This document shows, piece after piece, positions 16,266-24,623 of a stretch of 36,330 bases of DNA. The notes beneath the pieces were generated by a model. It was not told where the DNA came from, did not search any database, and saw nothing but the letters and a program-made list of their open reading frames with translations. The stretch is from Lachnospiraceae bacterium. Lineage in GTDB: Bacteria; Bacillota; Clostridia; Lachnospirales; Lachnospiraceae. The stretch spans positions 1 through 36,330 of the forward strand of contig JAFLTF010000014.1 of NCBI GenBank assembly GCA_022510585.1, read 5' to 3'. The translations under genes and the position numbers were made by a program. How positions within the stretch are numbered: position 1 is the stretch's first letter; each line of letters begins with the position of its first letter.

Positions 16266-17255
16266 ATGGCGAAATTTACGGACATTATCGGGCAGGAACA
16301 AATCAAAGAACATTTGCAGAATGCCATTTCCATAAGCAAGGTGTCACACGCATATATCATCAATGGGGAAAGAAGTTCCGGTAAAGAATTCATAGCAAAG
16401 GTTTTTGCTATGGCCCTGCAATGTGAAAAAGGGGGCACAGAGGCTTGCGGAGAATGTCATTCCTGTAAGCAGGCTCAGAGCGGAAATCAGCCGGACATTA
16501 TTTTTGTATCCCACGATAAACCAAATACGATCGGCGTGGAAGATATCAGAGCGCAGATCAACAATGACATAAGCATTAAGCCATACAGCAGTCCCTATAA
16601 AGTATATATCATGAACGAAGGGGAGAAAATGACGGTACAGGCGCAGAATGCACTGCTAAAGACCTTGGAAGAACCTCCGGAGTATGCGGTCATCCTGATC
16701 TTGACCGCGAATGTGGACACCCTTCTTCCTACGGTTTTAAGCCGCTGTGTTGTTTTAAATATGAAGCCGGTGCCGGATAAGCAGGTGAAGCGGTATTTGA
16801 TGGAAGAATTGGAAATTCCGGATTACAAAGCCAATATCTGTGTGGCCTTTGCAAGAGGGAATATCGGAAAGGCCAAGATGCTTGCAACCAGTGAGGAATT
16901 TGAGAAGGTCAAAGAAGAAGCCATTACGTTAGTGAAGTATATTAACGATATGGAGATCAGTGAGATTGTGAAAGCAATCAAGAAAATCTCGGAATATAAA
17001 TTTGATGTTACGGATTATCTGGATATTCTTTCCGTCTGGTACCGGGACGTGCTGTTATTTAAAGCAACGAAAGATGCCAACAGCCTGATCTTCAGGGACG
17101 AGCTTCAGTATATCCGCAGAGTGGCTGACAGAAGTACTTATGAAGGAATTGAAATCATTGTAAAGGCATTGCAGCAGGCAAAGAAAAGGCTGGATGCCAA
17201 CGTGAATTTTGACTTAACGATGGAATTGCTGATCTTGACGATTCAAGAAAACTAG
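16266..17255 (+). CDS. holB: DNA polymerase III subunit delta prime
   Basis: Clamp-loader subunit, AAA+ fold. The true start is ATG 16266 (MAKFTDIIGQEQIKEHL) with GGAGG five or so bases upstream; the ORF track adds 18 residues that overlap yaaR. Features: a degenerate P-loop GERSSGKE (residues 34-41), four zinc ligands Cys53, Cys61, Cys64 and Cys67 in CGECHSCKQ, the sensor 1 region with MTVQAQNALLKTLEEPP, and the SRC motif (LPTVLSRCVVLNM) that supplies the arginine finger. The length of 329 residues is normal. It works with delta and the tau/gamma subunits to load the beta clamp. It sits between yaaR and ricT in the conserved cluster. Confidence 0.95.
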   Translation: MAKFTDIIGQEQIKEHLQNAISISKVSHAYIINGERSSGKEFIAKVFAMALQCEKGGTEACGECHSCKQAQSGNQPDIIFVSHDKPNTIGVEDIRAQINNDISIKPYSSPYKVYIMNEGEKMTVQAQNALLKTLEEPPEYAVILILTANVDTLLPTVLSRCVVLNMKPVPDKQVKRYLMEELEIPDYKANICVAFARGNIGKAKMLATSEEFEKVKEEAITLVKYINDMEISEIVKAIKKISEYKFDVTDYLDILSVWYRDVLLFKATKDANSLIFRDELQYIRRVADRSTYEGIEIIVKALQQAKKRLDANVNFDLTMELLILTIQEN

Positions 17256-17304
17256 AAATTTACTATATAGGAATACCCTGTACAGGGATGGAGGTTATAG
17301 ATTT

Positions 17305-18219
17305 ATGATAAAAGTAATCGGCGTACGGTTTCGTACTGCAGGAAAAGTATATTTTTTTGATCCCGGCAAACTGGATATCAACAGAGGGGATCATGTTATC
17401 GTAGAAACGGCAAGGGGAATCGAATACGGTACAGTGGTGGGAGAAGCCAGGGAAGTAGAGGATGAGAAAGTGATCCAGCCATTGAAAGCGGTCCTACGTG
17501 TGGCAACCCCTAAGGATGATGAGCAGGAGGCAGCCAATAAGGGCAGGGAGAAGGAAGCTTTTCAGATTTGTCTGGAAAAGATCAAAAAACATGAACTGCC
17601 GATGAAACTGATCGATGCAGAATATACTTTTGATAATAATAAAGTTCTGTTTTACTTTACGGCGGACGGACGTATTGACTTCAGAGAACTGGTCAAGGAT
17701 CTGGCTGCTGTATTTAAGACAAGAATCGAGCTTCGCCAGATCGGTGTAAGAGATGAAACGAAGATCGTGGGCGGTATTGGCATTTGCGGAAGACCGCTGT
17801 GCTGTCATACGCATCTCTCGGAGTTTGTTCCGGTATCCATCAAGATGGCGAAAGAACAGAATCTGTCTTTGAATCCGACTAAGATCTCCGGCGTCTGCGG
17901 CAGACTGATGTGCTGTCTGAATCATGAGGAAGAGACTTATGAGGAATTGAATCGAAAGCTGCCGAATGTAGGAGATTTTGTAACTACGGCGGACGGTTTG
18001 AAAGGGGAAGTTCACAGTGTCAATGTACTGCGCCAGTTGGTGAAAGTCATTGTAGATGTGGATGATGAAAAGGAAATTCAGGAATATAAAGCGGATCAGC
18101 TTCGGTTTAAGAGAAAACATCATAAGAATAAAAAAGTGGATGTCAATGAAGAAGAACTGAAGGAATTGGAGAAACTGGAGAAACAGGAAGACAATATGTC
18201 TAAACTGGATGATAATTAA
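17305..18219 (+). CDS. ricT: PSP1-domain regulator RicT/YaaT
   Basis: 304 residues. The PSP1 domain covers about residues 1-240. Its Cys-rich part has two clusters, GICGRPLCCHTHL and GVCGRLMCCLNHEEE, that in B. subtilis help bind [4Fe-4S] clusters in the RicA-RicF-RicT (YmcA-YlbF-YaaT) complex. That complex steers RNase Y in mRNA maturation and promotes sporulation, competence and biofilm formation. The C-terminus is a charged Lys/Glu tail. A GGAGG ribosome site is present. Position between holB and the methyltransferase gene is conserved in Firmicutes. The YmcA/YlbF partners are not in this window. Confidence 0.93.
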   Translation: MIKVIGVRFRTAGKVYFFDPGKLDINRGDHVIVETARGIEYGTVVGEAREVEDEKVIQPLKAVLRVATPKDDEQEAANKGREKEAFQICLEKIKKHELPMKLIDAEYTFDNNKVLFYFTADGRIDFRELVKDLAAVFKTRIELRQIGVRDETKIVGGIGICGRPLCCHTHLSEFVPVSIKMAKEQNLSLNPTKISGVCGRLMCCLNHEEETYEELNRKLPNVGDFVTTADGLKGEVHSVNVLRQLVKVIVDVDDEKEIQEYKADQLRFKRKHHKNKKVDVNEEELKELEKLEKQEDNMSKLDDN

Positions 18220-18232
18220 AGGAAATACGGAT

Positions 18233-18982
18233 ATGGAAACCGATAGAGAAATTGTGCTGAAAGAGAATGAAAGATTGGATGACTTACAGCGTAATGGCTA
18301 TCAGATCATCCAGAATCCGGAAAGATTCTGCTTTGGTATGGATGCGGTACTGCTTTCGGGTTTTGCCAGAGCCGGGAAGGGCAGCCGGGTTTTGGATCTG
18401 GGATGCGGAACGGGTATTATTCCGATCCTGATGGAGGCAAAGACGCAGGCTGCGCATTTTACCGGACTGGAAATCCAGGAAGAAAGCGCCGATATGGCAA
18501 GGCGCAGTGTGCGATTAAACGGCTTAGAGCACAAAATAGATATTGTAACAGGAGATATAAAAGAGGCAGGGAGTCTGTTTGACGCTGCTTCTTTTGATGT
18601 TATTACCTGTAATCCGCCTTATATGATAGAGCAGCATGGACTGACCAATCCGGAAGATGCCAAAGCTATTGCAAGGCATGAGATTTTGTGTACCTTGGAA
18701 GATGTGATTGCGCAGACGGCCATACTGCTTCGACCGGGCGGCAATTTTTTTATGGTACACAGACCCTTCAGGCTGGCGGAGATCATGGTGCTTTTACACA
18801 GTTATAAGCTGGAGCCTAAGCGGATGCAGATGGTTTATCCCTACGTGGATAAGGAGCCAAATATGGTTTTGATAGAAGCAAACCGTGGCGGAAAACCCCG
18901 TATGACGGTGGAGAAACCACTGATCATTTTTCGGGAACAAGGGGTGTATATGCCGGAGATTTCCGAATTATATGGGTTTTGA
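18233..18982 (+). CDS. tRNA1(Val) adenine(37)-N6-methyltransferase family (YabB/TrmN6)
   Basis: 249 residues from ATG 18233, chosen because AAAGGA lies nine bases upstream and the conserved segment LKENERLDDLQRNGYQIIQNP begins right after. The ATG at 18209, used in the ORF track, overlaps ricT. The SAM-dependent class I methyltransferase fold shows motif I VLDLGCGTGIIPIL and motif IV ITCNPPY, the amino-methylating NPPY signature. Homologues methylate A37 of tRNA or serve as a general N6-adenine methyltransferase; the exact target here is unproven. It corresponds to B. subtilis yabB, next to yabC. Confidence 0.9.
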   Translation: METDREIVLKENERLDDLQRNGYQIIQNPERFCFGMDAVLLSGFARAGKGSRVLDLGCGTGIIPILMEAKTQAAHFTGLEIQEESADMARRSVRLNGLEHKIDIVTGDIKEAGSLFDAASFDVITCNPPYMIEQHGLTNPEDAKAIARHEILCTLEDVIAQTAILLRPGGNFFMVHRPFRLAEIMVLLHSYKLEPKRMQMVYPYVDKEPNMVLIEANRGGKPRMTVEKPLIIFREQGVYMPEISELYGF

Positions 18983-18992
18983 AAGGAGCGTG

Positions 18993-19844
18993 ATGAATGA
19001 GATGGCAGGAATTCTATATTTATGCGCAACGCCGATAGGTAATCTCGGAGACATTACGCAGAGAGTCATAGAGACTTTAAAAAGTGTGGATATCATTGCG
19101 GCGGAGGATACGCGCAACAGTATCAAACTGTTGAATCATTTTGATATTAAGACTTCTATGACCAGCTACCACGAATATAATAAAATAGAAAAAGCCGATT
19201 ATCTGATCGAGCAGCTAAGTGCAGGTAAGGATGTGGCTTTGATCACCGATGCGGGGACTCCCGCAATCTCCGATCCGGGGGAGGTGCTTGTGCAGAAATG
19301 CCTGGAGGCAGGTATTACAGTTACATCCTTGCCCGGAGCATGTGCCTGTATTACTGCACTGACTTTATCGGGCTTAAGTACAAGAAGATTCTGTTTTGAG
19401 GGATTTCTTCCCTCAGACAAAAAAGAAAAGACAGAAGTGCTTGCAGATCTGCGGGAAGAATCCAGAACGATGATTCTATATGAGGCGCCGCATCACTTAG
19501 TCAGAACCCTGACAGAACTTTATGAAGCGTTAGGGAATCGGAAAATAACACTTTGCAGAGAACTTACCAAAAAATTTGAGACCGTTCTTCCTACTACATT
19601 AGCAGATGCCCTGGCGCTTTATCAGGAAGAGGAGCCCCGTGGAGAGTATGTTTTGGTCTTAGAAGGGAAGAGCCTTCAAGAAAAAAAAGAAGAAGAGAAA
19701 CTTTCATGGCAGACCTTGTCCATTGAGGAACATATGGCTTACTATGAAGATGAAGGAATGGGCAAAAAGGACGCGATGAAGCAGGTTGCAAAAGACCGTG
19801 GAGTTACAAAAAGAGAGATTTATCAATATTTATTAACTAAGTGA
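18993..19844 (+). CDS. rsmI: 16S rRNA (cytidine(1402)-2'-O)-methyltransferase
   Basis: Methylates the ribose of C1402 in the 30S decoding site with S-adenosylmethionine. It has the tetrapyrrole-methylase fold with LYLCATPIGNLGDITQRV at the N-terminus, IIAAEDTRNSIKLL, ALITDAGTPAISDPGE, and VTSLPGACACITALTLSGL. About 280 residues, normal for the family. ATG 18993 is chosen since GAAAGGAG is immediately upstream; ATG 19002 (MAGILYL) is the alternative, and the ORF-track start at 18972 lies inside the preceding gene. It is the last gene of the yaaO-to-yabC cluster; the acpP promoters start right at its stop. Confidence 0.95.
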   Translation: MNEMAGILYLCATPIGNLGDITQRVIETLKSVDIIAAEDTRNSIKLLNHFDIKTSMTSYHEYNKIEKADYLIEQLSAGKDVALITDAGTPAISDPGEVLVQKCLEAGITVTSLPGACACITALTLSGLSTRRFCFEGFLPSDKKEKTEVLADLREESRTMILYEAPHHLVRTLTELYEALGNRKITLCRELTKKFETVLPTTLADALALYQEEEPRGEYVLVLEGKSLQEKKEEEKLSWQTLSIEEHMAYYEDEGMGKKDAMKQVAKDRGVTKREIYQYLLTK

Positions 19845-19845
19845 G

Positions 19846-19873
19846 TTGACAAAACCGTTAAAATCCGTAAAAT
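19846..19873 (+). promoter_or_regulatory. Putative upstream promoter P1 of the fab locus
   Basis: TTGACA (19846-19851), a 16-base spacer, then TAAAAT (19868-19873). It begins two bases after the rsmI stop and lies upstream of a second, better promoter. Confidence 0.45.
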
Positions 19874-19877
19874 AAGA

Positions 19878-19906
19878 TTGACAAATATATTATCAAAGAA
19901 TATACT
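19878..19906 (+). promoter_or_regulatory. Promoter P2 of acpP-fabK
   Basis: Perfect -35 TTGACA (19878-19883), an exact 17-base spacer, then TATACT (19901-19906). The FabT-like palindrome overlaps the last base of the -10, an ideal place to block polymerase. Confidence 0.78.
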
Positions 19907-19918
19907 TTGAATATCAAA
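19893..19918. promoter_or_regulatory. Putative FabT operator at the acpP promoter
   Basis: TTTGA-ATA-TCAAA (19906-19918) is a dyad of the kind bound by the MarR-family fatty-acid repressor FabT. An extra TCAAA half-site at 19893-19897 lies inside the promoter spacer. The same pattern recurs before fabD and fabT in this window. Confidence 0.72.
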
Positions 19919-19963
19919 ATATTTTTTGTAAAAAAAATTTTATGATGAAAAAGGAGAAGGAAA

Positions 19964-20197
19964 ATGTTAGAGAGAGTAAAAGAGATCATTCAGGAACAGT
20001 TGAACTTAGACGGTATTGAAATCACAGAAGATTCTTCCTTTAAAGATGATTTAGGGGCAGACTCTCTGGATTTATTTGAATTGGTTATGGCTTTTGAAGA
20101 GGAATATGGTATCGAGATTCCTTCAGAGGATTTAGAGCAGATCACAACAGTTGGCGCTGTTATTGAGTATATGAAGAGCAAAGGCGTTGAAGCATGA
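19964..20197 (+). CDS. acpP: Acyl carrier protein
   Basis: 77-residue acidic four-helix protein that carries growing acyl chains on a 4'-phosphopantetheine arm. The attachment Ser is in the [20 protein letters not shown] signature. An AAGGAG ribosome site sits about nine bases before the ATG. Its stop overlaps the fabK start by four bases (ATGA), so the two are translationally coupled. First gene of the fatty acid synthesis locus, directly under P2 and the FabT-like operator. Confidence 0.97.
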   Translation: MLERVKEIIQEQLNLDGIEITEDSSFKDDLGADSLDLFELVMAFEEEYGIEIPSEDLEQITTVGAVIEYMKSKGVEA

Positions 20198-21114
20198 AAA
20201 CAAAAATAACGGGACTGCTGGGAATTGAGTATCCGATTATTCAGGGTGGTATGGCCTGGGTTGCGGAGTATCATCTGGCGTCAGCTGTTTCCGAAGCAGG
20301 CGGACTGGGTATCATTGGCGCAGGCGGCGCACCGGCTTCTTTTGTGCGGGAACAGATTCAGAAAGTGAAAGAGATCACCGATAAGCCGTTTGGCGTTAAT
20401 ATCATGCTAATGAATCCTGAAGCAGATCAGATTGCACAGATCGTCATCGAAGAGGGTGTCAAAGTCGTTACCACGGGCGCAGGCAATCCGGGGAAATACA
20501 TGGCAGCATGGAAGGAAGCAGGTATTAAAGTTATTCCTGTAGTTGCCAGTGTCGGGCTTGCTAAGATGATGGAGCGCGCAGGAGCGGACGCCGTTGTGGC
20601 GGAAGGTACAGAATCCGGAGGGCATATCGGGGATTCTACGACCATGACCTTGGTTCCTCAGGTTGTGGATGCAGTCAGCATTCCGGTTATAGCAGCAGGC
20701 GGCATAGCCGATGGAAGAGGATTTGCCGCAGCAATGATGCTGGGGGCACAGGCGGTTCAGATGGGAACAAGGTTTGTTGTTGCCAAAGAATCCATCGTAC
20801 ATGAAAATTATAAACAGAAAATTATTTCAGCCAAGGATATCGATACCGCAGTTACGGGAAGGTCAACTGGACATCCGGTGCGCTGTATCCGTAACAAGAC
20901 CACCAGAGAGTATTTAAAACTGGAAAAAGAGGGAGCAACCCTGGACGAGCTGGAAAGACTGACTCTTGGAGGCCTTAGGAAAGCAGTAGTAGAAGGCGAT
21001 GTGGTAGACGGCTCTATTATGGCAGGGCAGATTGCCGGTCTGGTAAAAAAAGAACAGACATGTGCGGAGATGATTCAGGAGATCATGACGCAGGCTGAAG
21101 CATTATTGAAATAA
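20194..21114 (+). CDS. fabK: Enoyl-ACP reductase II (FMN-dependent)
   Basis: Reduces trans-2-enoyl-ACP to acyl-ACP in each elongation round, with NAD(P)H and FMN. 306-residue TIM barrel of the nitronate monooxygenase superfamily. FabK features are the N-terminal [34 protein letters not shown], the catalytic-His segment [26 protein letters not shown] and [14 protein letters not shown]. The length and first-operon position after acpP match FabK of clostridia and streptococci. No FabI is present. A hairpin follows seven bases after the stop, before fabD, so fabD may form a separate or read-through unit. Confidence 0.93.
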   Translation: MKTKITGLLGIEYPIIQGGMAWVAEYHLASAVSEAGGLGIIGAGGAPASFVREQIQKVKEITDKPFGVNIMLMNPEADQIAQIVIEEGVKVVTTGAGNPGKYMAAWKEAGIKVIPVVASVGLAKMMERAGADAVVAEGTESGGHIGDSTTMTLVPQVVDAVSIPVIAAGGIADGRGFAAAMMLGAQAVQMGTRFVVAKESIVHENYKQKIISAKDIDTAVTGRSTGHPVRCIRNKTTREYLKLEKEGATLDELERLTLGGLRKAVVEGDVVDGSIMAGQIAGLVKKEQTCAEMIQEIMTQAEALLK

Positions 21115-21120
21115 AAATAG

Positions 21121-21153
21121 GGAGTTCTGTAAATGAACTCCTTCCCTTTTTCC
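21121..21153 (+). terminator. Hairpin after fabK (weak terminator or attenuator)
   Basis: Stem GGAGTTC paired with GAACTCC around a TGTAAAT loop, followed by TTCCCTTTTTCC. The T-tract is broken by Cs, so it may only lower transcription from acpP-fabK into fabD. Confidence 0.5.
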
Positions 21154-21159
21154 TAAATG

Positions 21160-21200
21160 CTTTGAAATTCAAAGTATTTATTCAAGGAGTTTGATAAAAT
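21160..21200. promoter_or_regulatory. Putative FabT operator and promoter region of fabD
   Basis: CTTTGAA-A-TTCAAAG (21160-21174) is a perfect 15-base palindrome containing TTTGA-N3-TCAAA. It is followed by GTATT and, 16 bases past the palindrome core, GTTTGATAAAAT, whose TAAAAT could be a -10. No good -35 is visible for it. The same two blocks occur before fabT with a ten-base shorter gap. Confidence 0.65.
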
Positions 21201-21231
21201 TTTGCGGGCAAGCAAGAGAGGATGGTTTCAT

Positions 21232-22137
21232 ATGGGTAAGATCGCATTTATGTTTCCCGGGCAGGGAGCGCAGTATGTAGGGATGGCAAGGGACTTTTAT
21301 GAGCAGATTCCCGTTTGTAAGGAGATGTTTGCACTGGCATCCCAAGCAGGCGGACTGGATGTGGAGGCACTTTGTTTTGAAGAGAATGAGAGGATCCATA
21401 TTACGGAATATACGCAGATTGCGATGATGGCAGCAGAAATCGCAATGTTGAAGGCAGTTGAAGAAAGAGGCATCAAACCGGATGTAACGGCGGGACTCAG
21501 TCTGGGAGAATACGGAGCCCTGGCAGCAAGTAAGATCATGACGCCGGAGGATGTTTTTAAGATCGTGAGAAAAAGGGGTATCTATATGCAGGAAGCAGTG
21601 CCAAGCGGCGGTGCTATGACAGCGGTTCTGGGACTGGATACGGAAGTGATAGAAAAAGTGTGTGAAGAGACACCGGGAACGGTGACAATTGCAAATTATA
21701 ACTGTCCCGGACAGATCGTCATTACGGGAGAGGAAGGAGCCGTTCAGGAAGCGGCATCCCGTCTGACCGAGGCAGGTGCGAAAAGGTGTGTTCCTTTGAA
21801 AGTCAGCGGTCCTTTTCATTCACAGATGCTTGCAGGCGCAGGTGAGAAGCTGGCAAAAGAATTAGAAGAAGTAACCATCCATGAGATCCAGATTCCGTAC
21901 ATAGCCAATGTAACTGCCGATTATGTAAAAGATATGCAGGATGTGAAACCGTTACTGCAAAAACAGGTTTCTTCTTCCGTCAAATGGCAGCAGAGCGTAG
22001 AGAGAATGCTTGCGGATGGCGTAGATACCTTTATTGAAATAGGACCGGGCAAGACTTTATCAGGATTTATGCGCAAGATCAATCGTGACGTTAAAGTGTT
22101 GAATATAGAAAAAGTGGAGGATTTGGAGAAATGTTGA
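21232..22137 (+). CDS. fabD: Malonyl-CoA:ACP transacylase
   Basis: Moves malonyl from CoA to ACP for chain elongation. True start ATG 21232 ([19 protein letters not shown]), with GAGAGGA upstream; the ORF track adds ten residues. Motifs are FPGQGAQ near the N-terminus, the nucleophile elbow [13 protein letters not shown], and the catalytic His in [13 protein letters not shown], with ITGEEGAVQ and [13 protein letters not shown] towards the end. About 301 residues, normal. It overlaps fabG by seven bases. Confidence 0.96.
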   Translation: MGKIAFMFPGQGAQYVGMARDFYEQIPVCKEMFALASQAGGLDVEALCFEENERIHITEYTQIAMMAAEIAMLKAVEERGIKPDVTAGLSLGEYGALAASKIMTPEDVFKIVRKRGIYMQEAVPSGGAMTAVLGLDTEVIEKVCEETPGTVTIANYNCPGQIVITGEEGAVQEAASRLTEAGAKRCVPLKVSGPFHSQMLAGAGEKLAKELEEVTIHEIQIPYIANVTADYVKDMQDVKPLLQKQVSSSVKWQQSVERMLADGVDTFIEIGPGKTLSGFMRKINRDVKVLNIEKVEDLEKC

Positions 22138-22871
22138 CAGGAAAAGTGGCGCTGGTAACCGGAGCAAGCCGCGGCATAGGCCGCCAGATTGCGTTGACAC
22201 TGGCCGGATACGGGGCAGACGTGATCGTAAATTACAACGGTTCTAAAGAAAAAGCAGAGGAAGTAGTTCATGAGATAGAAAGCATGGGTAGGAAGTCCGT
22301 TGCCGTTCAGTGTACGGTAGCCGATTATGAAGCCTGCGGGAAAATGATAACCGACATGCTGGAAGGATTCGGGCATATTGATATCCTTGTCAATAATGCC
22401 GGAATTACCAGAGATAATCTGGTGATCAAAATGACGGAAGAGGATTTTGATGCGGTCATTGAGACGAATCTCAAAGGCACTTTTAATACCATAAAGCATA
22501 TGTACCGTCCTTTTCTGAAACAGAAAGAAGGCAGGATCATTAACCTTTCTTCTGTTTCCGGAATTCTGGGAAATGCAGGGCAGGCCAACTATGCAGCTTC
22601 TAAAGCAGGTGTCATCGGACTTACCAAGTCCATGGCAAGGGAGCTGGCAAGCCGGAATATTACCGTGAATGCAGTAGCGCCAGGCTATATTGATACGGAT
22701 ATGACACAGGCGATGTCGGATGCTGCCAAAGAAGCGACGTTGTCACAGATCCCGCTGAAAAGAGTTGGAACGCCAAAAGATATTGCAGAGGCCGTAGCGT
22801 TTCTGGCAAGTGATAGAGCCTCTTATATTACAGGGCAGGTAATTTCTGTAGACGGCGGAATGGCAATCTAG
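22131..22871 (+). CDS. fabG: 3-oxoacyl-[ACP] reductase
   Basis: NADPH-dependent reduction of 3-oxoacyl-ACP. 246-residue short-chain dehydrogenase. It shows the cofactor motif [28 protein letters not shown], catalytic Ser in [11 protein letters not shown], the YAASKAG active-site Tyr/Lys, and C-terminal [12 protein letters not shown]. Its ATG lies inside the end of fabD, with TGGAG a few bases upstream, so translation is coupled. Confidence 0.96.
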   Translation: MLTGKVALVTGASRGIGRQIALTLAGYGADVIVNYNGSKEKAEEVVHEIESMGRKSVAVQCTVADYEACGKMITDMLEGFGHIDILVNNAGITRDNLVIKMTEEDFDAVIETNLKGTFNTIKHMYRPFLKQKEGRIINLSSVSGILGNAGQANYAASKAGVIGLTKSMARELASRNITVNAVAPGYIDTDMTQAMSDAAKEATLSQIPLKRVGTPKDIAEAVAFLASDRASYITGQVISVDGGMAI

Positions 22872-22896
22872 TATAGGAAAGGAGTATCAGAATAGT

Positions 22897-24132
22897 ATGA
22901 GCAGACGAGTAGTAGTAACGGGTATGGGAGCCATTACTCCTATCGGATTAAGTGTAGATGAATTCTGGGCGAGTGTAAAAGAGGGCAAAACCGGTTTTGC
23001 GCCGATCACGAAGTTTGATACCACAGATTTTAAATGCAAGCTTGCTGCAGAGGTCAAAGATTTTGACGGTAAAAATTATATGGATTTTAAGGCAGCTAAA
23101 AGAATGGAATTATTTTCGCAGTACGCGGTTGCAGCTGCTAAAGAAGCACTGGAAGATGCTAAACTGGATTTGGAGAAGGAAGACCCTTATCGTGTGGGTG
23201 TGGCAGTTGGTTCCGGTACCGGTTCGCTGCAGGCAATGGAGCGTTCTCACAGCAGATTGGTTGAGAAAGGTCCGAGCAGAGTCGAGCCCTTGTTTGTTCC
23301 GTTGACTATTTCCAATATGGCAGCCGGTAATGTTTCCATTCAGTTTGGATTAAAAGGCAAGAGCATCAATGTGGTAACAGCCTGTGCGACCGGTACAAAT
23401 TCTATCGGGGAAGCATTTCGCAGCATTCAGTATGGGGATGCGGAAGTTATGATCGCAGGCGGTACGGAGGGAAGCGTATGTCCGATCGGTATCGGTGGTT
23501 TCTCAGCGTTGACGGCCCTGACTACTTCTGAAGATCCCAAGAGATGCTCCATTCCTTTTGATAAAGAAAGAAGCGGTTTTGTCATGGGAGAAGGTTCTGC
23601 CGTAGTAGTTTTGGAAGAACTGGAACATGCCAAGGCAAGAGGTGCAAGAATTTATGCGGAAGTAGTCGGTTACGGCTGCTCTTCCGATGCTTATCATGTT
23701 ACCTCTCCGGCGGAAGACGGTTCCGGAGCTGCCAAAGCCATGGAATATGCGGTAGCGGATGCGGGCATAGATATGAACGAAATAACGTATATAAATGCAC
23801 ATGGAACCAGTACTCACCATAACGACCTGTTTGAAACCAGAGCCATTAAGCTTGCTTTTGGTGACCATGCCAAAGATATCAAGATCAATTCAACCAAGTC
23901 TATGGTAGGACATCTTCTCGGTGCGGCAGGAGCGATTGAATTTGTTACCTGCGTAAAAGAGCTGCAGGAAGGTTATATCCATAAGACAGTAGGATATCAG
24001 GTGCCGGACGAAGAGTGTGATTTAGATTATTGCAAAGAGCCGGTAGAAGGCGAGTTTATGTATGCATTGTCTAATTCCTTAGGATTCGGCGGCCATAATG
24101 CAAGCCTTTTGGTTAAGAAGTATGTTGATTGA
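22897..24132 (+). CDS. fabF: 3-oxoacyl-[ACP] synthase II
   Basis: Condenses malonyl-ACP with acyl-ACP for elongation. 411 residues. The Cys-His-His triad of KAS I/II enzymes is visible in VTACATGTNS, INAHGTSTHHND and KSMVGHLLGAAGAIE. N-terminal RRVVVTGMGAITPIG and C-terminal SNSLGFGGHNASL also fit. A GAAAGGAG ribosome site is present. In many clostridial operons accB sits just before fabF; here nothing lies between fabG and fabF. Confidence 0.96.
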   Translation: MSRRVVVTGMGAITPIGLSVDEFWASVKEGKTGFAPITKFDTTDFKCKLAAEVKDFDGKNYMDFKAAKRMELFSQYAVAAAKEALEDAKLDLEKEDPYRVGVAVGSGTGSLQAMERSHSRLVEKGPSRVEPLFVPLTISNMAAGNVSIQFGLKGKSINVVTACATGTNSIGEAFRSIQYGDAEVMIAGGTEGSVCPIGIGGFSALTALTTSEDPKRCSIPFDKERSGFVMGEGSAVVVLEELEHAKARGARIYAEVVGYGCSSDAYHVTSPAEDGSGAAKAMEYAVADAGIDMNEITYINAHGTSTHHNDLFETRAIKLAFGDHAKDIKINSTKSMVGHLLGAAGAIEFVTCVKELQEGYIHKTVGYQVPDEECDLDYCKEPVEGEFMYALSNSLGFGGHNASLLVKKYVD

Positions 24133-24158
24133 TCAGAAATAGAAAATGGAGGTTTCAG

Positions 24159-24596
24159 ATGTCAGTTTTAAGCGCAAAAGAAATTATGGAGATCATTCCG
24201 CACAGGCAGCCGTTTATGCTGCTGGATACAATTGAAGAACTGGAACCGGGTGTAAGAGCGGTTGCCAGAAAATGTGTTTCTTATAACGAACCGTATTTTG
24301 CAGGACATTTTCCGACAGAGCCGGTCATGCCGGGGGTATTGATCATAGAAGCTTTGGCACAGACCGGTGCGGTGGCAATTTTGAGCCAGCCGGAATATAA
24401 AGGCAAAACAGCTTATTTTGCGGCGATCAATTCCGCAAAGTTTAAAGGCAAAGTGACGCCGGGTGACGTACTGACGCTGGAGACGGAAATCATTAAAGTA
24501 AAAGGTCCCATCGGCGTAGGTTCTGCAACGGCATCTGTGAATGGGAAGGTGGTCACCAAAGCGGAACTCACCTTTGCCATTGGGGGCGCAGAGTAG
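24159..24596 (+). CDS. fabZ: 3-hydroxyacyl-[ACP] dehydratase
   Basis: Dehydrates 3-hydroxyacyl-ACP to the enoyl form used by FabK. Start at ATG 24159 (MSVLSAKEIMEIIPHRQPF), with GGAGG seven bases upstream; the ORF-track start at 24129 overlaps fabF. 145 residues with a hot-dog fold. The catalytic His is in FAGHFPTEPVMPGVL and the Glu in IIEALAQTG. No FabA, FabM or FabN isomerase is in the window, so how unsaturated chains would be made is not shown here. Confidence 0.96.
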   Translation: MSVLSAKEIMEIIPHRQPFMLLDTIEELEPGVRAVARKCVSYNEPYFAGHFPTEPVMPGVLIIEALAQTGAVAILSQPEYKGKTAYFAAINSAKFKGKVTPGDVLTLETEIIKVKGPIGVGSATASVNGKVVTKAELTFAIGGAE

Positions 24597-24623
24597 ATAT
24601 GAGATTGCGGAAATGGAGGAACT

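Noticed and set aside
17276-17287. Perfect palindrome CCCTGTACAGGG before ricT
   Set aside because: No loop for a hairpin, no matching copies noticed, and it lies in a short gap inside an operon; could be chance.
17494-18123. 209-residue minus-strand ORF opposite ricT
   Set aside because: Shadow of a well-supported plus-strand gene; the translation has no coherent domain.
21178-21819. 213-residue minus-strand ORF opposite fabD
   Set aside because: Cys/His-rich shadow of a clear fabD; covers the fabD control region as well.
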